NCBI GenBank assembly: GCA_905220665.1
Contig: CAJNAR010000170.1
Location: forward strand, 1 to 64,000
Direction: 5' to 3'
Length of the DNA: 64,000 nt
Source of the DNA: Albugo candida
Taxonomy: Eukaryota > Oomycota > Peronosporomycetes > Albuginales > Albuginaceae
Shown here: one piece after another, positions 36,133-45,759 of the stretch
How positions within the stretch are numbered: the stretch's first letter is position 1
Layout: each line of letters begins with the position of its first letter
Notes under the pieces: generated by a model
Database searches by the model: none
Told to the model about the DNA's origin: nothing
What the model saw: the letters and a program-made list of their open reading frames with translations, nothing else
Program-made: the position numbers and the translations under genes

Positions 36133-36860
36133 AGAAACCCCATTCTGTGTGGTTCAAATCGGAAGCATGACATCGTTTCGACAGCGTCATTGATGATCTC
36201 AGCTATCGGAATTCGTGTTTTTTGGGCATCTCCCAAACCCAGTTCTATGAGCTTATCCACAGTTGTCACCGCTTTATAAATATGGCAACCCACTTCATCC
36301 TCGTGATTGATTCGCATTCCGAGAAATTTATGCGCAATACCCAGGTTTCTTACATAATAATTCTCCAATTTACTAAAAGCATGGTAATCTGCAAGATTCA
36401 GTAGCTGTTACCAGAGTTCGTCGACGTAAACCCTCACAATAATAGGACGTGTACCATCTCGCTTCCAGTAAACACACATGTCTGTAAGACACTGCGTGAT
36501 TCCTAGGTACACAAGTTTCTTGTGAAGCAGTTTTGACCATAGTCTTCCTGCTAGTTTCAAACCGTACATCGCTTTATTTAGTTCTAACGACATCTCATCC
36601 TTCCTTTTGACTTGATATGTTCCAAGTGGGCGTGGTCCACGTCCATTCCTTGCCGGTTTCTTCGAAAACTTCTGAGCTCCGGCTCCTTGTCAGCTATGAC
36701 ATATGCACTGGGCACATCGCCATGCTGTGCCGGGACCCGCCATGTTCCCGGTAAATCCGGTATTGATTTTACGCTTGACATCTCCATCAAAGCTGCAAAG
36801 GTAACGTATTGGTCCCGATCGAACACTTGTTCATTTCCACACTCGACCAAACGAGCTATG
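35991..36860 (-). pseudogene. Copia C reverse transcriptase remnant
   Basis: From the upstream side: HLEHIKSKGRMRCR (RT start, near 36,590), MSLELNKAMYGLKLAGRLWSK (36,593-36,530), MCVYWKRDGTRPI, RVYVDELW (near 36,415) and NLGIAHKFLGMRI (36,345). The active-site box is YVDE rather than YVDD, replacing a catalytic Asp by Glu. The region upstream to 36,860 carries a conserved block of this family (VTFAALMEMSSVK, TWRVPAQHGDVPSAYV). Frameshifts separate the pieces. Confidence 0.8.
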
Positions 36861-37332
36861 CTTCGCTACAAATTTCCATCTGCGTCGTGTTTCGTCTTAT
36901 ACACCCATTTCATACGTAGGAAATTTGCATCAAATGTTGTCACCACCATTTTCTACACTGGTTGCTTTCCAAATCTTGAATTTCTTCTTGCATCGGCTCT
37001 TCCCATTTAGACTGTCAACGCTCGGAATTGCCTCGCGATAAGTTGACGGATCCGCATCTTTCACGCCTTTCACCACTCCAGGGCCAACTTCTAACGCCAT
37101 AGATAAGTCTCCTGTTCTAGCTGAGTCCTTCTGTATTGACCTTGCCACTGGACGCTGCCTTGTTCATAATGGCTTGGTTGAGCACCTGCTACTGATCGAC
37201 ATCTTTGAATTTAGCTCATCGCACACATTTTCTTCTTCATTCGCGTATTCGTAACCGCTAAGGTTTTGACGCAACAATAAGTCGTACTGCTCATTGTCTA
37301 GAGTCTCTATGCATCGTATATGCTGCGTTGTA

Positions 37333-38099
37333 TTAACGTTTTGATTCCTGAGGTAAAAAGACTTGATAGCCTTCAGTGCCATCACCAATCCAAATTATAA
37401 TACCACGTTGTGCGCGCTTCGCAAAATTGTTCTTCTTCGGGTCTCTATAAACCGAGCATGGCGAACCAAACGCCACAATCCCAATTAGTTCTGGTGGCAA
37501 ATAGGTAAGTATCTCGATTGAAGATTCCTTGCCGGTATCAGCATTTCTAGGTGAACGATTTAACAAGTAGGCAGCTTATTGAACCACATCCCCCCAAAAG
37601 CTAAGTGGAAAACCGCTGGTAAATATCATACACCATGCCATATTCGTAAAGGTACGGTGCATACGCTCTGCCTTTCCATTTCTGGCTTGGCTCATTACGC
37701 TGAAGAGCGACGCCAGACTTTTTGCAGAATAAATCGACATTAGCGTATTCACCACCAGTGTCTGTACGCAAGGCGTGAACTTGACAATCAAAACGCTGCT
37801 CGATATAAACCAAAACATTTCTAGAGAATTTGGCCGCTTTATCATTGGTATGGTCGAGAAAAACCATTCACGTAATTACTTTTGTGTTCCACAAAACTAA
37901 TCATGTAGCGATTCCCGAGCCTGTCCCTTGGCGTCATGGGACCTTTGAGATCCGAACAAATATCTCCACCAATCCGGTCAATAGGAGAGTTCGCCCCAGT
38001 ATCTTGAGTGGATTGTCGATTTGTGCTCTGCTTCCGTTGTCTGCATGTCGAGCAGTTGACACGTGCTCGATCGGTCAGTATCTTACCCGAGCGAGCCAA
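37333..38099 (-). pseudogene. Copia C integrase remnant
   Basis: Order: zinc-binding CSTCRQRKQSTNRQS, catalytic core SDLKGPMTP (first Asp, near 37,940), CQVHALRTDTGGEYANVDLF (second Asp, near 37,760) and, in another frame, ARNGKAERMHRTFTNMAWCM (Glu, near 37,660). The post-core domain IVAFGSPCSVYRDPKKNNFAKRAQ follows (37,480-37,400). Catalytic residues are preserved but at least two frameshifts interrupt the core. Confidence 0.85.
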
Positions 38100-38279
38100 T
38101 CTCTACCCGGCACCATTATTAAGGTGGCACCCAAAACGTCGATGAAAGTCATATAATATATTCCTATGTGGTACGTCGGCAGTAACCTCGTTTAGCTCAC
38201 CGTTGTCCACAAGTGTCGCCAAAATCACATCTCGAGATGGCTGCAGTGTGCGTAGAACTTTAGCTTTGACCATTAGCAC

Positions 38280-38600
38280 GCTTTTTAGATGATTCTACTC
38301 GAATACCATACTTTCTTCATCAGAAATTTCAAGTACACTCTATGCAGCACGGCGCCAGAGCACGTACCCTTTGGCATCTAATTTCCATAGGATATCAAAT
38401 TGTGAGTAAGTCCAACCGGACAAAACACTTTGTTAAGTTTCACAGTCTGAACCTTGCCATCCGCCGAGACCCGCAGTGTTACGTTGCCCACTTTAGCTCG
38501 TCTCCGTTGGGCTGGACAAACACACCTTTGGAGTCTTCGACATCTTATAATCAAGACTCATCGCTGCATAAGTAACTACTTGATCCACTGTCCAATATCC
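38280..38600 (-). pseudogene. Copia C protease remnant
   Basis: On the minus strand a frame reads DSGSS near 38,580, the Copia aspartic protease active site in DSG(A/S)S form, preceded by DIGQWI. It is followed by GVFVQPNGDELKWATLRVSA and VKLNKVFCPVGLTHNLISYG near 38,400. The latter is the V..VLYVP.L..NLLS-like end of the domain. A stop and frame change follow DSGSS. Confidence 0.7.
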
Positions 38601-39590
38601 ATCAATACTTCTTCCCCAATTCCTTGTGCTGAGATCGCTAGCGTAACGTTAGCGTCCCGTTCAAGGCTTAGATTAAGACACATCGCTCTCAAATGTCCAG
38701 TCTCGCCACATTCGTGACATCTTCCAGTCTTTCGAGATCTTGGCTCTTGGGAGACATTCGTCACACCTCTCGACAGTTGTTTCTTCGTTACGGATTCCCA
38801 AGCTTCGGCTAATGCGCCAGTTCTTCAGCTTGATGCAGATAATCTGCTCGGTGCGCATCAAACTTTGCCATCAGTACGACCCTCATGTCTTCTGACGCGT
38901 ATTGCACGATGTTGATGAGGACCAGGTATTTCACTGCACATTCGGACACTTTTGCCACACCAGGTAGAGATAATGTTCAGTCCACGTTTTCTTCGGATCC
39001 TTGAGGCTCGTAGACAATTGCATCAACTGAGCCGGAGTGATATGGGTTTTGAAAGCCTCAAGCATTTTTGCCATCGCATAATGAAGAGTCGGCATTTGCT
39101 TCCAACAATTCTCCAGTTGTTTATGGTAGTATCGTTCGGCCATGCCTTGAAGGTAACTCCCGAGAAGGTTCACTGTAACGTCTTCCGGCCATAGAAAGCC
39201 ACACGCTTACTGGGCCAAATTCACTGGTCTTTCAAAACGTCCACTCCAAAAACCGTGAACCAAGTCCTTCATACAATTCCACTCCGTCAAACATACGAAT
39301 TGCAAGCTTTTTCTGCCTTGCGTCAGGGTACCACACAACTCGGTCCATTTGTTTTACCTGTCTTCCATCATCATTCACATGTAGGTGGTACATTTGTGGA
39401 CCGACCTGGGGATCGTTGATACCTTCGACATAAATTGCGACTGCGGTAAATCTTGTCCAGGTCGATGGTGTCCATCATATCCCGATAGAGTCGACCACCA
39501 ACGCAGCGATATGGATTCGTGGTCCACGCCCCAGTCCCGGAGCGAGTAAATCTTCCGAAGGTAACATCTGGACATCTCCCACATTCTTTT
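38576..39590 (-). pseudogene. Copia C gag remnant with zinc knuckle
   Basis: The central block LLGSYLQGMAERYYHKQLEN and LHYAMAKMLEAFKTHITPAQ, then DPKKTWTEHYLYLV (39,173-38,931), is typical of oomycete Copia gag. A region near 38,830 reads RADYLHQAEELA, and the zinc knuckle CHECGETGHLRAMC (CX2CX4HX4C) lies near 38,700. Upstream, 39,584-39,375 is a short N-terminal frame. The gag frame is interrupted by stops at 39,210 and frame changes at 38,930 and 38,770. Confidence 0.8.
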
Positions 39591-39849
39591 GCACTTCGTC
39601 CCTTCTAGAAATCTGGCTTAAATTTTCTTTGGGATTATTCCGGGCGCTCCAATCGTCCCATCAACCCACGCATGAGCTGTATCATTTCATTTCCGTTGGT
39701 CTGTCTCTCCTTGATTCCCTACAAAAGATCATCTTCATTGCCCACAGCAACGTACATGATCTTCTTCGACACCAATTTGTTCGCGCCTCCGCGTATCACT
39801 TGGTGATGAAAGTTGACGTCGAAAGGCGTTGTCACCATCGTTCGAGCTT

Positions 39850-39864
39850 GTTGGGATCATAACA
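39850..39864 (-). promoter_or_regulatory. Copia C primer-binding site, half-tRNA type
   Basis: Three bases after the 5' LTR the minus strand reads TGTTATGATCCCAAC. It differs at two positions from GGTTATGAGCCCAAC, the complement expected for an initiator tRNA-Met anticodon stem-loop. This is the priming mode known for copia and Ty5. Confidence 0.6.
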
Positions 39865-39867
39865 TGA

Positions 39868-40005
39868 TGTTTTGAGAGAGGATAAATCAGGAGTGCTATA
39901 TCAAGAAGTTAACATAACTGATGGCTAGAAAAGACGGCATGCATCATAAATAAATCCGATCCAGTGTCCGTGTACACGATCTTCAACGTCATTCGATTTC
40001 CAACG
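39868..40005 (-). repeat. Copia C 5' LTR
   Basis: 138 bp, partner of 35,251-35,393. It has a 4-base shorter T-run and about 17 substitutions relative to that copy. Its outermost base is G where the partner has A, so the canonical TG start on the minus strand is mutated to CG. Confidence 0.9.
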
Positions 40006-40129
40006 AGTTATACGTGTCCCACACTGTAAGTAATCTATTCCATGAATAAACAAAGATTTTATCAGTATCTTATTCGAAGAATCATTATTATAGTTGCAGA
40101 ACAGCAGAAATCCTTAAACTCTCACCAGC

Positions 40130-41045
40130 ATGTGGAACAAGATAATAAAGTATGAATTAAAGCCAGATTCATAGTTATACAGTACTTAGATGATACATTG
40201 CTTGTGCACAAGCAACGCTTTGTAACAGTATGGAAAGCTTTACCCTCACTTCGAAAATATTTACACATCACGAGTTGAAGGATCACATGCCACAATCAAA
40301 AGGTGCTTGAAGGTGTCAATAATGCATCTACGCGATGTAAGAATCAAGTTAACTTATTGTCTACATCAGCAAGGGAAGGGATTTTGAACCACAGTTGCAG
40401 CAACACAAACTCGAGTCTACCATGATCTGAATGACAGGATACAGGATGGTGTAGTGCATAAGGTGTCTTCCTTTGCTCTGCGGAAAACAAAAGATAAAAT
40501 TTAGAGGGCTTGGCTGGAAACTTAGCAAGAACTTGCACGCATGCTTTAAAGCAATCTATGGTATACGCTTCTGGCACTCACTTTCACAAAAATCCATAAT
40601 GATCAAAATCTCTAACTATATGACATCCACCAAAACTGGCACCTTCCTCCAGAAATCGAATTAATAGTCTCAGAGGATGCTGAAGAAGAATCAGAGACTG
40701 GTATTGAGGAATTTCCGGAAAGTTATGCAGCAACTTGAGACAACTTCCCGAGGCTTGGACTGCAGTAGAAGAAAAGGAAATTAAGGCCAAACTTACGGAA
40801 ATGGCAACCCAGATATCAAGAGTATCAAATCCTCCCTATACCATAGTAAAGCAGCAAAGAAGACCAGCAGATTCAAAGCAGTTTTTCAGAACGAAGCTTC
40901 CAATATACGATATCTGTCATCCTTTGAGAATTAGACATACGGAAAATGCAGGTGTAGCAATTGCGGAAAAAAAGCAGCCGTAACAAGCGTTCTTGCAGAA
41001 TCCCGGTTTCGAGCTCAGATTGAAGACAAGCTTTGGTAAAAAAAA
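40130..41045 (+). pseudogene. MULE-type transposase C-terminal remnant
   Basis: With frame corrections the + strand reads VHKQRFVTVWKAL, then TSRVEGSHATIKRCLKVSIM (near 40,270-40,325), and VSSFALRKTKDKI near 40,460. It continues with DIHQNWHLPP (near 40,620), RPADSKQF (near 40,865) and CRCSNCGKK (near 40,950). This order (TSRVE..HA.LK, a SWIM-adjacent region, DI...W, GRP-like basic patch, zinc knuckle) is that of Mutator-like transposases. Several stops and frameshifts are present, and the catalytic N-terminal half is missing. Seen by motif only. Confidence 0.65.
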
Positions 41046-41149
41046 CTAAACTTCACAGAATTGTTTTTCATAATACATTTATTTTCGTCGTTGGTGTTAA
41101 TAAATTAAAGCTCAACAAAGTGACGATGAATCAGCTATTAATGATGAGT
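41046..41149. other. Spacer after the MULE remnant
   Basis: About 100 bp of AT-rich sequence. I see no feature in it. Confidence 0.5.
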
Positions 41150-41345
41150 GTTTAGCTCAGTTGAAGATATGTATATTCTAAAAGGGTGTGAGTATTGCCG
41201 CAGACGTTTTGACTATTGCCACAGACATTTTGACTATGCCACCGACAAAACATCTCTGAATGGCATATTTGCGTAACATCAATATGATTGGTCGATAAGG
41301 TAGCTATATTACTGCTTCAACGTGAGATATATTATATACATTGTA
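41150..41345. mobile_element. Small MITE copy, inverted relative to the 52-kb copy
   Basis: From AAGGGTGTG (41,180) through TATTGCC(A/G)CAGACGTTTTGAC, CACCGACAAAA and ATATGATTGGTCGATAAGG to GCTTCAAC (~41,320), the sequence matches the reverse complement of 52,115-52,270. Two copies in opposite orientation, with no coding capacity, indicate a dispersed non-autonomous element. Its ends are not sharply defined here. Confidence 0.65.
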
Positions 41346-41999
41346 ATGTTGTCTAGATCGGAAATCTGATACAAAAACAAAAGTCGATGACTGTATATAA
41401 ATGACTCTCCTGAATTAAAAGGAGACGATGGCCGTGCTATTAGTCTCTGCACCTCTGATTTGGGTCTTCTTCAAGAAAAACCACCATTCTTTCGAAGCTG
41501 TGCATTTATTGCTTAATGACTTATAGTTGCTTAGTTGACTCTACGGCAGCACGTTTCAAAATCCTTTAAAAAGCTCACCTGTAGCCGCTTCAATAAAAGA
41601 CATGAGCTGTTTACACATCGTTCTCCAACCGGAAAGAACAAGCAGTAAATCAAAATCCGCGAGAAATCGCCAAAAAATGGATCGTAATTTTCACATGCAC
41701 ATCGAGGAAGGTGATCATCCAGAATTTGCAGAAAGTCAAGAAACTTGCACAATAGTCGTGTAAAGGGTTCTTCAATTTAGGTATAAGCACGACGACTAAA
41801 AAAATGTTGCGAGGGGACAAAATGATGAATATGTGGTAATGCACAAATAAACGTCATTAAGATTGAGTTCAAGAACACATAATTTCCCATTCTCTTCTCT
41901 ACATAAAAAAAGGTGGAGCGACTTACTAGAATTGGCGGAAGAGGGGATTTCATGGAAAGCAACTCCTAAAATGCCCTCCATTCGCTCCTACCGGACAAT
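41346..41999. other. Unannotated AT-rich stretch
   Basis: No convincing coding frame, repeat or motif. Short open frames on the minus strand (41,531-41,981) have no recognisable domains. It may include the 5' untranslated part of the following LINE. Confidence 0.4.
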
Positions 42000-42029
42000 C
42001 TAGTCCAAAACGATGCTTGCATCCCGCAT

Positions 42030-42628
42030 GTGCACAGGTTGGTCCATGATTGCACCAATCCGGACAAAATCATCGGGAAAGCACTATGCAATGCGATCAC
42101 CTTAAATGGGTTCCTTTTCTCATGCATGGAGTCAAACGATCCAGCGTTGGGCAAAGTAGCGCATCTGCTTGTGATCAATCGCGTTTTTTGCAGTATACAA
42201 TCTCCGCGAAGATGTTACGTTTACGACGCGCTAGAGTCGCCACGTGGTCGGAAAGTTCTTTCGAAGCGATCTTTATTGTTCGAGGAAGTAATGTGTCGGT
42301 GGAAGTCAGTGCCGGACATTGTTCACGGTTAAAAAGCTCTCGCGTTATTGGAAATGCTATTCCTGTGTACTTTCCCGACATTTTGCACAAGCGATCACTG
42401 GATCCACTATCTCATGGACTGACCAGTAATTTGGATTCGTTTGTCGTTTTCTTCCAATCAATGTGGTCATATCGTTGTTACGCTCCGACGTGGGCATCAA
42501 GTGCTGGTCTTTATGGTTTGGAGGTAACTAGCGAGGACTTCTCTCTAGGATATCGCCGAGCTCTTCGTCAATCTTGGCTTGTTCCAAGAAGAGAAAGAAA
42601 GACTAAACTGCTCAACAGAAGACGTTGA
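42030..42628 (+). pseudogene. LINE copy 1 ORF1 C-terminal remnant
   Basis: Two overlapping frames (from 42,030 and 42,050) cover it; the longer ends RRERKTKLLNRRR at 42,628. The DNA just after (GAAGTTGATTTTGGTCCACTT, then CAGCGTGAATG) equals the ORF1/ORF2 boundary at the right window edge in the minus LINE. By position it is the end of ORF1, which would encode the nucleic-acid-binding chaperone. No diagnostic motif (RRM or CCHC) is visible in this part. Confidence 0.45.
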
Positions 42629-42654
42629 AACGAAGTTGATTTTGGTCCACTTCA

Positions 42655-43560
42655 GCGTGAATGCTAAGGGCTCATCGATTATTTCAGCGTGGAACAATAT
42701 CTCAGTAGTCACGGTAAATGTAAATTGAACTCATAAAAATGGTCTTCATTTTATCGAGCGTACAAGAAACCAAGTTTCACGATTGCAAACAACTGGAATC
42801 ATTTCAGATTTTATGACATTCAAAAATGAAGTACACCATGGTTGCCAATTACCACAAAAGTGCTTTCTTCATTCCAGTCAAAATGGCATCGGCGGAGCAG
42901 CGCGTCATGACAATCCTTGCTTTAGACTTTCCTGGTTTCTTAGCAGCGGGAGAACTCGCCGAACGTACTTCGAAATCGTTATTTGGTTTCGTGCCTTCGC
43001 ATTCACGATTCACCGGTGCGAGCCGAGGAAAGAGTAAATTTCTATGCGTTATTGCTTTCCAACAATTTCGAATCGACCCCAACGCATCTCGTATTTGGTG
43101 ATTTCAACAAACCACTCGATCCAGCTATCAATGCTTTCAGTGGAAAAATTCGACACGAAACAAGTCGATTAGCGTGTTTGGAATGGCTTCACATTTGGGT
43201 GTGGTGGACGCTTGTCGAATGCAACATCCGCCTGAAAAATTATTTACAGGACCATTAACGCGCAAGAATCGACTTGATTACATTTGCATGTCGGAAGAGC
43301 TATTCATTATGGTTTACAAAACCTCTGAGTATTTTCGTCTACGACATGCGGGAGATCATCTGGCACAAAAAGTAACTTTTGCAAATCCAACTCAATCTCC
43401 GGATCGAGGATATTGGAAATGTTCATTACGACTGTTTGAAAATTCTAAAGATGTCGAAGCAATCAAATTGGAAGCGAATTTGAAGCTCGAACAGTTACGG
43501 ACTTTGAATCCTGGTAAAATATGGGAAAGTAGGAAGACGAAAATCAAGAAACAGCTCTAA
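42655..43560 (+). pseudogene. LINE copy 1 endonuclease remnant
   Basis: Corresponds to 62,950-63,955 of the minus copy. Recognisable pieces are GVMTILRSDFPGL-like codons near 42,900, the frame from 42,983 with SPVRAEERVNFYALLLSN and ESTPTHLVFGDFNKPLDPAI (the GDFN active-site block of APE endonucleases, near 43,100), and NRLDYICMSEELF near 43,275. Frameshifts lie near 42,980 and 43,180. The domain nicks target DNA for target-primed reverse transcription. Confidence 0.75.
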
Positions 43561-44039
43561 AGCATTGAAAAAATGGTTGCACAAGATAGCCGACGTGATG
43601 TTGAGTCTGACCAGCGTGTTTTCAAGCCGCTCGATGACATGCTCAAAAACCAATCAGTCACGGCACTTTGTCGAATCGTGTCAAGAACATTTCTTAATTT
43701 CGGTCGAGATAAATGTCAATCACAACCAAGATGAGAAGGTAGAGCATCACGTGAAGCATATGGAGAGCTCCTCCAGTCCTTTTATTCGCCCTCCGGATGC
43801 TCCTTGTCGTCGCGTGCCGATTGCAATTTTCATATAAGAAATGTGGCACCGTGACATCGCACCCGAGGGGAATTATTGACGAAGTTCGAGATCATTGGAG
43901 TGGTGTAATGGGCTTTCTCTATAGCTACGAGACCGAATCAGCTGATACTTCCCTAAGAAATCTAAAATAGCTAATGGATTCGATTTAGGGTTCCCTTGCG
44001 TGCAAAGAGCAAAACCGCCTCTCAACTCACTTAAGTACG

Positions 44040-44800
44040 ACCAAAATGGCGGAAGTGATCAAGCACATGCGAGGTAGTTCTTCTCCCGGTATGGATGGAC
44101 TACCAGCTGCATTTTATCAGCTTTATGCGAATACGTTTGGCGAGTGGCTAAAGATCGTGTTCGAACATCATCTGGAAAAAGGCATCTTACTTCGATCGCA
44201 ACGTCATTGGCCATCACCTTGTTGTAAAAAAAATGATCACGAGGTGATTTTGACGACTATAGACCGATCGCAGTGCTTTGTGGCGATGCTGAAGTACTTT
44301 CAGAAATATTGTCCAATCGGTTGGAATGCTTTTTGCCAAAATCGATACATCAAGATTAAAAAGCATTTGTGCGAGCAAGGTCGATGTATCACCATATTTC
44401 CACATCTCACCGACATACAAGACAAGTCACTCATCGTGAGTAGGAAGCGTATGCGCCTTCTCTCGAATTTGAGAGATCTTGTGGTCGACTCAGTTGAAGG
44501 TACATGTTTTGCGTTTGGAAGATTGGGCGTTAGAAAAGTTTTTATCGAATGGGTTCGTCTTCTTTACAGTACCACAGCACGAAGGCGCGGTTGATGATTA
44601 ATGGCAATATCACACCATCCATTACACCACAATGTGGAGTGAGACAAGGCGATACTTCTACAGCATGAAGAACATGGAATTTGGATCAATAGCACGACTG
44701 TCGCAACTGGATTTTTTTTTGCAGACGATTCGAGATTGCTTTCAAGGACACAAAATGGTGTTTTGACGCAACTCGAACTCTCTTAAGTCTATTGCGATGG
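44040..44800 (+). pseudogene. LINE copy 1 reverse transcriptase remnant
   Basis: MAEVIKHMRGSSSPGMDGLP and AAFYQLYANTFGEWLKIVFE (RT block 1) are clear from 44,046. Then come FIEWVRLLY (44,540), CGVRQGD (44,634) and FFADDSRLLSR (~44,715), which contains the catalytic ADD box. A deletion directly after CGVRQGD removes the LSPLLF segment present in the minus copy. Stops occur throughout the middle. Confidence 0.8.
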
Positions 44801-44859
44801 ATCTGGTGCGAAACGTAACGTGAGCAAATCATCCTTTCTCTCGTTGAATCGGACCTTGC

Positions 44860-45609
44860 TGTGTCCACTTATTCCCAATTTGACCATACTGGGCCCAGAA
44901 AATTCGTTCTAGTATTTGGGTATCCCATTCTGCCAGACACCGACTCATTCTATGTTTACCTCTACTCTCGACAAGCGTTCTTACGATGGGTTTGTTTAAT
45001 GTTTTCAACGCGCACGTACTACCCGTGCTCGATTACTGGTTGCGCAGACGATGATTTTGTCACATTACACGATGCACGTGAACATAACAGCAGAGACAAT
45101 TCGACAGTGGCAGTTAATGTTAAATCAATTTGTGCTTGGTCTGAAACACAAAAAAAGATTCAAAAATGGTCCACCTACTCAGAAGATAATTTTTATATTT
45201 TCGCAGGCAAGATGTTGGGCTACAAGTTCCTTTTTTTTTGGTTGGACGACTAAAGCTACAACGTATTCAGTTTCTTCCGCAGTTCGCAGCCTATTCGTCG
45301 ACAATTATTCCTGCAAATTGGACAACTGCCTCGACAAAATTACTAAAACTTATCCAACCTTCCCTTGGACCACAAAAGGAGATGGATATACTCACTATCA
45401 TACCACATCGTCATGGCAAAATGATTCAATGGGATAGCGTATCTGCATGGTGGAAACACGCATTTAAATTGTGGCATCAAATCGATTGCAGCATCACAAT
45501 ACCAGATCTGAATGCTCCACAACGCCTTCGGTAGTATAGTGCACGAAACCTATAACCGACATCCCCATATTTTTGCGGCCAAAGCTCCAAAAAACTATTT
45601 AATGCAGAG
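44860..45609 (+). pseudogene. LINE copy 1 ORF2 C-terminal remnant
   Basis: Frames from 44,861, 45,051 and 45,238 match the minus copy segment by segment: FGYPILPDTDS, ICAWSETQKK, VGRLKLQRIQFLPQFAAYSS, ANWTTASTKLLKLIQPSLGP and HAFKLWHQIDCSI. The final codons before the DDE terminus still align weakly with the minus copy (VHNAFGSI...FAAKAPKNY). Function of this thumb or connection region is structural. Confidence 0.75.
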
Positions 45610-45759
45610 TATACTTCTAACGTGACAAAAACCTGTTTTGTGAACCATTCACGTGATAAATACCTGTTTTGTGAACCAATCGGAATCCGACATTAATATG
45701 TAACGCGAAACTATAGGATGGATACCTATGTAGATATATACATGTAGACTACATACGGT

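Larger units (their letters stand above)
35251..40005 (-). mobile_element. Copia retrotransposon C, LTR to LTR
   Basis: A 4.76-kb minus-strand element. LTRs at 35,251-35,393 and 39,868-40,005 both read TGTTGGAAATCG (first base of one copy mutated) to ...CA on the minus strand. They differ at about 17 of ~137 aligned positions plus small gaps (by eye), so the insertion is old. The flanks GGTTA (35,246-35,250) and AGTTA (40,006-40,010) are a 4-of-5 target duplication. Inside, in minus order: primer-binding site, gag, zinc knuckle, protease, integrase, RT, RNase H, polypurine tract. All domains are present but frames are broken many times. Confidence 0.92.
42000..45609 (+). mobile_element. L1-like LINE copy 1, decayed
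   Basis: A + strand non-LTR retrotransposon with an ORF1-like tail (42,030-42,630) and an ORF2 remnant carrying APE endonuclease, reverse transcriptase and C-terminal region. It aligns throughout with the better preserved minus-strand copy at 59,578-64,000. It is cut at 45,609 by the terminus of DDE transposon 2. The zinc-knuckle end of ORF2 is missing. Confidence 0.85.
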
